From Gammaproteobacteria bacterium (GTDB taxonomy: Bacteria; Pseudomonadota; Gammaproteobacteria; Pseudomonadales; Azotimanducaceae): a stretch of DNA of 46,820 nucleotides. The translations under genes were made by a program, and so were the position numbers. The notes beneath the pieces are model-generated. The model was not told where the DNA came from. It was given only the letters and a program-made list of their open reading frames with translations, and did not search any database. Below, in pieces: positions 43,942 through 46,820 of the stretch. Within the stretch, counting starts at the first letter, position 1, and the number at the start of each line of letters is the position of its first letter. The DNA lies in NCBI GenBank assembly GCA_026705345.1, contig JAPPAV010000078.1, positions 1 through 46,820 on the forward strand, read 5' to 3'.

Positions 43942-45756
43942 GTGTTCGGCTACGACCACCTGGGGCGACTCGACAGCGCGAAGACGTACGTCGACGAGGC
44001 GACTGTCCGGACGTCGTCGACGGTGGACCGGTCGCTGTCCTACGGGTACGACCGGCTGGGCAACCTGACGTCGAAGCCGGGCGCTTCGATCGAGTACCAG
44101 GGGACGGGGAACGCGGGTCCGAACGCGGCGACGTCGGCGGACCTCGGGGTGGCGACGACGATCTCGTACGACACGAGCGGGCACGTGGTCCGCTACGACG
44201 CGGCCACCGGCGACGACACCTTCGTCGAGTGGGACGGGCGCGGGAGGGTCTCCCGGATCACCGTCGGAACGTCGAGGACGACGGCCACCCCGACGGCGCG
44301 GGACGAGTTCCGGTACGGGCCGGACGGCGAGCGCTACTACCGCAGGACCACGTGGACCGAGACGGTGGCCGGCGACGGGGGCGCGGACACGACGCGCCAG
44401 CGCTGGGCGGAGACGTACCGGGTCGGCGGCTACGAGAAGGTGGTCGGCGACGGGCTAGGGGGCTACGCCTGGGTCGACAAGACCCGCGCCGGGACGGCGC
44501 AGCTGGTGCGCACCGCGGCGACCGCGACGGCGACGCCGACGAGCGCGCTGGAGTACCTGCACGGCGACCATCTCGGCTCGCTGGCGGCGGCGACGGACGC
44601 GACGGGCGGGTCGCTGCAGTCCCTGGCCTACGAGCCCTACGGGGCGCGCCGCAAGGCCGACTGGACGGCCGAGCTGCCGCCGGGGGACGTCGCGGCGCTG
44701 GCCGACGCGCAGGACGCGGGCCGCGCGCGGATCGGGTTCACGGGCCACGAGCCGCTGGACCGCACCGGGTTCGTGCACATGGGCGGCCGCGTCTACGACC
44801 CGCGCCTGGGCCGGTTCCTCAGTCCGGACCCGGTCGTCTCGGAGGCGTGGTCCGGGCAGGGCTGGAACCTGTACTCGTACGTCGGCAACAGCCCGCTGAG
44901 CCGCACGGACCCGACCGGCTACTGCTACGCGGCGGGGCCGCTGTGCCAGGTCGCCGGCGGCGGCGGGTTCACCAACGTGACCCAGGCGCTCACGAGCTGG
45001 AACATGTCGTGGCGCATTCCGATATTCGCGACCGTCACCTGGGGCCGGGTGTCGTTCGGCGTCGGCGGCTCGCTGTGGAGCGGCGAGGGCGGCGGCTTCT
45101 TCGGGCGCGGCGGGTTCTTCAGGCCGCGGGTGACCCTCCGGATCGGCCTGCCGTTTCCGGTGTTCACGTCGGCGGTTCGGTTGGTCTCCCTCGGGCGGGA
45201 GGCGTCGTCGGCGGACTGGCCGATGATCTCCGATCTGTTGGCCTATTGGCCGGTCTTCACGCGGGAGGAGCTCGTGTCGATCGGCGTGGGAAGCGTTCCG
45301 GTCGTGGGCACCGTACAGTCGGTGGTGGAGGTCGTATCGGGCCGTGACTACATCACCGACGAGCGGGTGAACCGGGGTGTGGCGGCGGTCGGCATCGTCG
45401 TGGGCGTCGTGCCGGGCGGCAAGGGCGCGCTGAAGGCCGGCACGAAGCTCATCGGCAAATATGGGCCGCGAGGCGGGCGGATCAGGCTGCGTGATCGGAT
45501 GCTTGAACAAGGCCCGCCACCTTTCGCGGGTGCACAGGCGCACCACGACCTGCCGAAGGCACTTCGCGACAGATTCGAAGACAAGGGCTTCGACATCGAT
45601 GACCCTGCCTACGGTCGGTGGGTTGGTCCAGACCACCAGTCATGGAGTCGGGATTTCGGAGACCAATGGCGGGACTTCCTCGATGCCGCGGACCGCACGC
45701 CAGAGGAGATTCTGGCTAATATGGAGGCGTTGCGGCGCACAGGGAAGTACAAATGA
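43942..45756 (+). CDS. RHS core with pre-toxin domain and nuclease-type toxin tip 2, N-terminally truncated
   Basis: 604 residues from GTG 43942; homology extends a few codons upstream to a TAG at 43885, and no signal peptide or shell domain is present, so this is a C-terminal RHS module. The RHS core is typical: YLHGDHLGSLAAATDA, FTGHEPLDRTGFVHMGGR, YDPRLGRFLSPDPVV, YSYVGNSPLSRTDPTGY, with the DPTG cleavage motif at Asp323. Then come the pre-toxin domain (shared with copy 1) and the toxin tip from about residue 515, with AHHD (His534-His535), DIDDPAYGRWVG, DHQSW, QW. The tip is homologous to tip 1 but clearly different. It overlaps immunity gene 2 by ATGA. Whether it is expressed, or is a donor for recombination, is unknown. 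Confidence 0.72.
   Translation: MFGYDHLGRLDSAKTYVDEATVRTSSTVDRSLSYGYDRLGNLTSKPGASIEYQGTGNAGPNAATSADLGVATTISYDTSGHVVRYDAATGDDTFVEWDGRGRVSRITVGTSRTTATPTARDEFRYGPDGERYYRRTTWTETVAGDGGADTTRQRWAETYRVGGYEKVVGDGLGGYAWVDKTRAGTAQLVRTAATATATPTSALEYLHGDHLGSLAAATDATGGSLQSLAYEPYGARRKADWTAELPPGDVAALADAQDAGRARIGFTGHEPLDRTGFVHMGGRVYDPRLGRFLSPDPVVSEAWSGQGWNLYSYVGNSPLSRTDPTGYCYAAGPLCQVAGGGGFTNVTQALTSWNMSWRIPIFATVTWGRVSFGVGGSLWSGEGGGFFGRGGFFRPRVTLRIGLPFPVFTSAVRLVSLGREASSADWPMISDLLAYWPVFTREELVSIGVGSVPVVGTVQSVVEVVSGRDYITDERVNRGVAAVGIVVGVVPGGKGALKAGTKLIGKYGPRGGRIRLRDRMLEQGPPPFAGAQAHHDLPKALRDRFEDKGFDIDDPAYGRWVGPDHQSWSRDFGDQWRDFLDAADRTPEEILANMEALRRTGKYK
44921..45453 (+). repeat. Duplicated pre-toxin segment, copy 2
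   Basis: Partner of 40618-41150, at a constant offset of 4303 nt; the central 458 nt (44983-45440) are identical. Confidence 0.9.
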
Positions 45757-46409
45757 GGAGGTTCTACCGAATCCAGGATCGGACGCTATTCGCGCGTGGT
45801 ATGCCGTGGATTGCGGAGTTCACGCAAGGCCTGGCCTATGCGAGTGGCTGCGAGGTCTGCCGCAGCGGGCATAGCTACCGGGCGGTTGGCGACATGTGCG
45901 CGCGTCTTGACCCAAAGCGCGGCACCCAGTGGCCCGATTTGATCGGAAGCGGAGCGCGGGTGGGGGTTTTTGTCGCGTCCGGCCGCTTTGTGAGGGCATT
46001 GCGAGCCGAGGGTGTACGCGTGCGGCTGGGTGGCCGCGTCAACTTCGCTGAACAAGCACCTAAGCGTCTTTCGCTGACGGATGCGCCGGACTACCACTGG
46101 GTCGACGGAGAAGGTCATCGGGCCGCGAAGATGGACTTCGAAGCGAGCGGCTATGTGGGCGTCGAGCGCTGCGCCGCGTGCGGCCGCTGGTGGGAAGACA
46201 TCAAAGCGTCCAGGACGCGCGACTTCCCAGTGGTGTTCGAATACGACGCCTCGTCGGGGGAGGATCTGTTCACAACGGACATGAGCCGGCTGGTGTTCTA
46301 CTGCACGCACCGAGTGCTGGAGTGTGTGAAGGCCAATCGGCTCACGAACGTGGCGTTCAGACCGGTCGAGGAGGGTCGCTTCGCGAAGCCGGTTAGGTAC
46401 TGGCAGTAG
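45753..46409 (+). CDS. Immunity protein 2, double-CXXC family (SitI6-like)
   Basis: 218 residues, homologous over its whole length to immunity protein 1 (FYRIQDRTLFARGMPWI, RLDPKRGTQWPDLIG, YVGVERCAACGR). The second motif CAACG (Cys140, Cys143) is intact. In the first, the glycine is lost (CEVCR, Cys33 and Cys36), so metal binding by cysteines can persist. The start shares ATGA with the toxin-2 stop. Differences from immunity 1 are spread along the protein, as expected if each protects only against its own tip. The junction sequence follows it. Confidence 0.72.
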   Translation: MRRFYRIQDRTLFARGMPWIAEFTQGLAYASGCEVCRSGHSYRAVGDMCARLDPKRGTQWPDLIGSGARVGVFVASGRFVRALRAEGVRVRLGGRVNFAEQAPKRLSLTDAPDYHWVDGEGHRAAKMDFEASGYVGVERCAACGRWWEDIKASRTRDFPVVFEYDASSGEDLFTTDMSRLVFYCTHRVLECVKANRLTNVAFRPVEEGRFAKPVRYWQ

Positions 46410-46499
46410 CAGGAGCTTCGCGGTGCCATCCCGCCCGCCCAACCCCACGTTGCGTGCCTGACGAAGAACAAGACAGCGACGCCCGTGGAGAGAACTAGA
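46410..46499. other. Short intergenic stretch after immunity gene 2
   Basis: Ninety bases with no gene, repeat or promoter that I can see. Confidence 0.4.
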
Positions 46500-46695
46500 A
46501 GGCGTGATTTCCGGACACAAGCGATTTCCGTTCTACAGGGAGTTCCGCACGCACGCGATTATCGATCCTACCTGCTGGGGCTGAAGTCGCACAGGTGGTA
46601 GCCGACCAACCCCAAAACTCGACCCGACTTCGGTAGTTCCGGACCAAAAGACTTGCCGTCCTATCGTCAATGCGGGCGGGCGGCACGCCGGACCG
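46500..46695 (+). repeat. Non-coding junction, copy 3
   Basis: Closely similar to 43446-43655: begins GGCGTGATTTCCGGACAC, carries the GATCCTACCTGCTG and CTTGCCGTCCTA blocks, and ends in GCGGGCGGGCGGCACGC before an RHS fragment. Confidence 0.65.
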
Positions 46696-46820
46696 AACGC
46701 GGCGACCTCGGCGAACCTCGGGGTCGCGACGACGATCTCGTACGACACGAGCGGGCACGTGGTCCGCTACGACGCGGCCACCGGCGACGACACCTTCGTC
46801 GAGTGGGACGGGCGCGGGAG
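46696..46820 (+). pseudogene. RHS repeat fragment running off the window
   Basis: Encodes AGPNAATSANLGVATTI, then YDTSGHVVRYDAATGDD and TFVEWDGRG, matching the RHS unit at 44118-44245. The right end is outside the window, so it may be a fragment like the one at 43656 or the start of a further RHS-toxin module. Confidence 0.6.

Overview
The window is high-GC bacterial chromosome and looks gammaproteobacterial. Evidence for this is the local gene order: lptC-lptA-lptB-rpoN with kdsC and a yrbG-type exchanger upstream, ibaG next to hisD, zapE then rplM-rpsI-petABC-sspA-sspB, and lpoA-yraN-dolP divergent from rsmI with rnpB following. All of these are familiar gammaproteobacterial neighbourhoods. 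Several usual members are absent from their expected places: kdsD, the mla genes, murA, hisG and diaA. The accessory genes (TonB receptor, two phytanoyl-CoA-dioxygenase-like enzymes, a sulfatase, a PQQ lipoprotein dehydrogenase) would fit a marine or host-associated heterotroph, but the species cannot be named from the sequence.

Layout. 1-3740: end of a family-5 solute-binding protein, a lipoprotein PQQ dehydrogenase with a fused cytochrome c domain, and a rhomboid protease. 3797-8441: a promoter and a translationally coupled pair of ABC exporter half-transporters. 8442-8848: a cluster of hairpin repeats. 8845-13339: TonB-dependent receptor divergent from a ThDP enzyme. 13397-14577: an RHH/PIN toxin-antitoxin operon with a clear promoter-operator, a degenerate copy of the 3' end of a neighbouring kinase gene, and an HTH gene with an antitoxin-like tail. 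14653-18108: a kinase and class-III aminotransferase pair (candidate kinase/phospho-lyase) divergent from a PhyH-family enzyme. 18373-23278: rpoN and the LPS transport/Kdo genes. 23428-34964: ibaG-hisD, zapE, a second PhyH enzyme, ribosomal proteins L13/S9, cytochrome bc1, stringent starvation proteins, a sulfatase, dolP and yraN. 34985-38077: lpoA/rsmI and RNase P RNA. 38303-46820: an accessory island holding an Arc-like regulator and a degenerating RHS/polymorphic-toxin array that runs off the right edge.

Two systems stand out. First, the RHS island carries two related toxin/immunity pairs. The toxin tips share an AHHD...H..W...W core resembling the DUF2380/SitA6-type nuclease toxins of myxobacteria. 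The immunity proteins have two CxxC(G) motifs like the myxobacterial double-CXXCG (SitI6-type) family. The tips are attached to RHS scaffolds through a pre-toxin segment that is identical over 458 nt between the copies, and a conserved ~200-nt non-coding junction recurs after the immunity-type genes. Second, at least sixteen copies of a 23-44-nt hairpin element (26 nt when intact; GTAGGGG, 8-bp stem, CTTGT loop) are scattered through intergenic DNA. Stem sequences differ between copies but change on both arms together, and in six genes the TAG inside the element is the stop codon.
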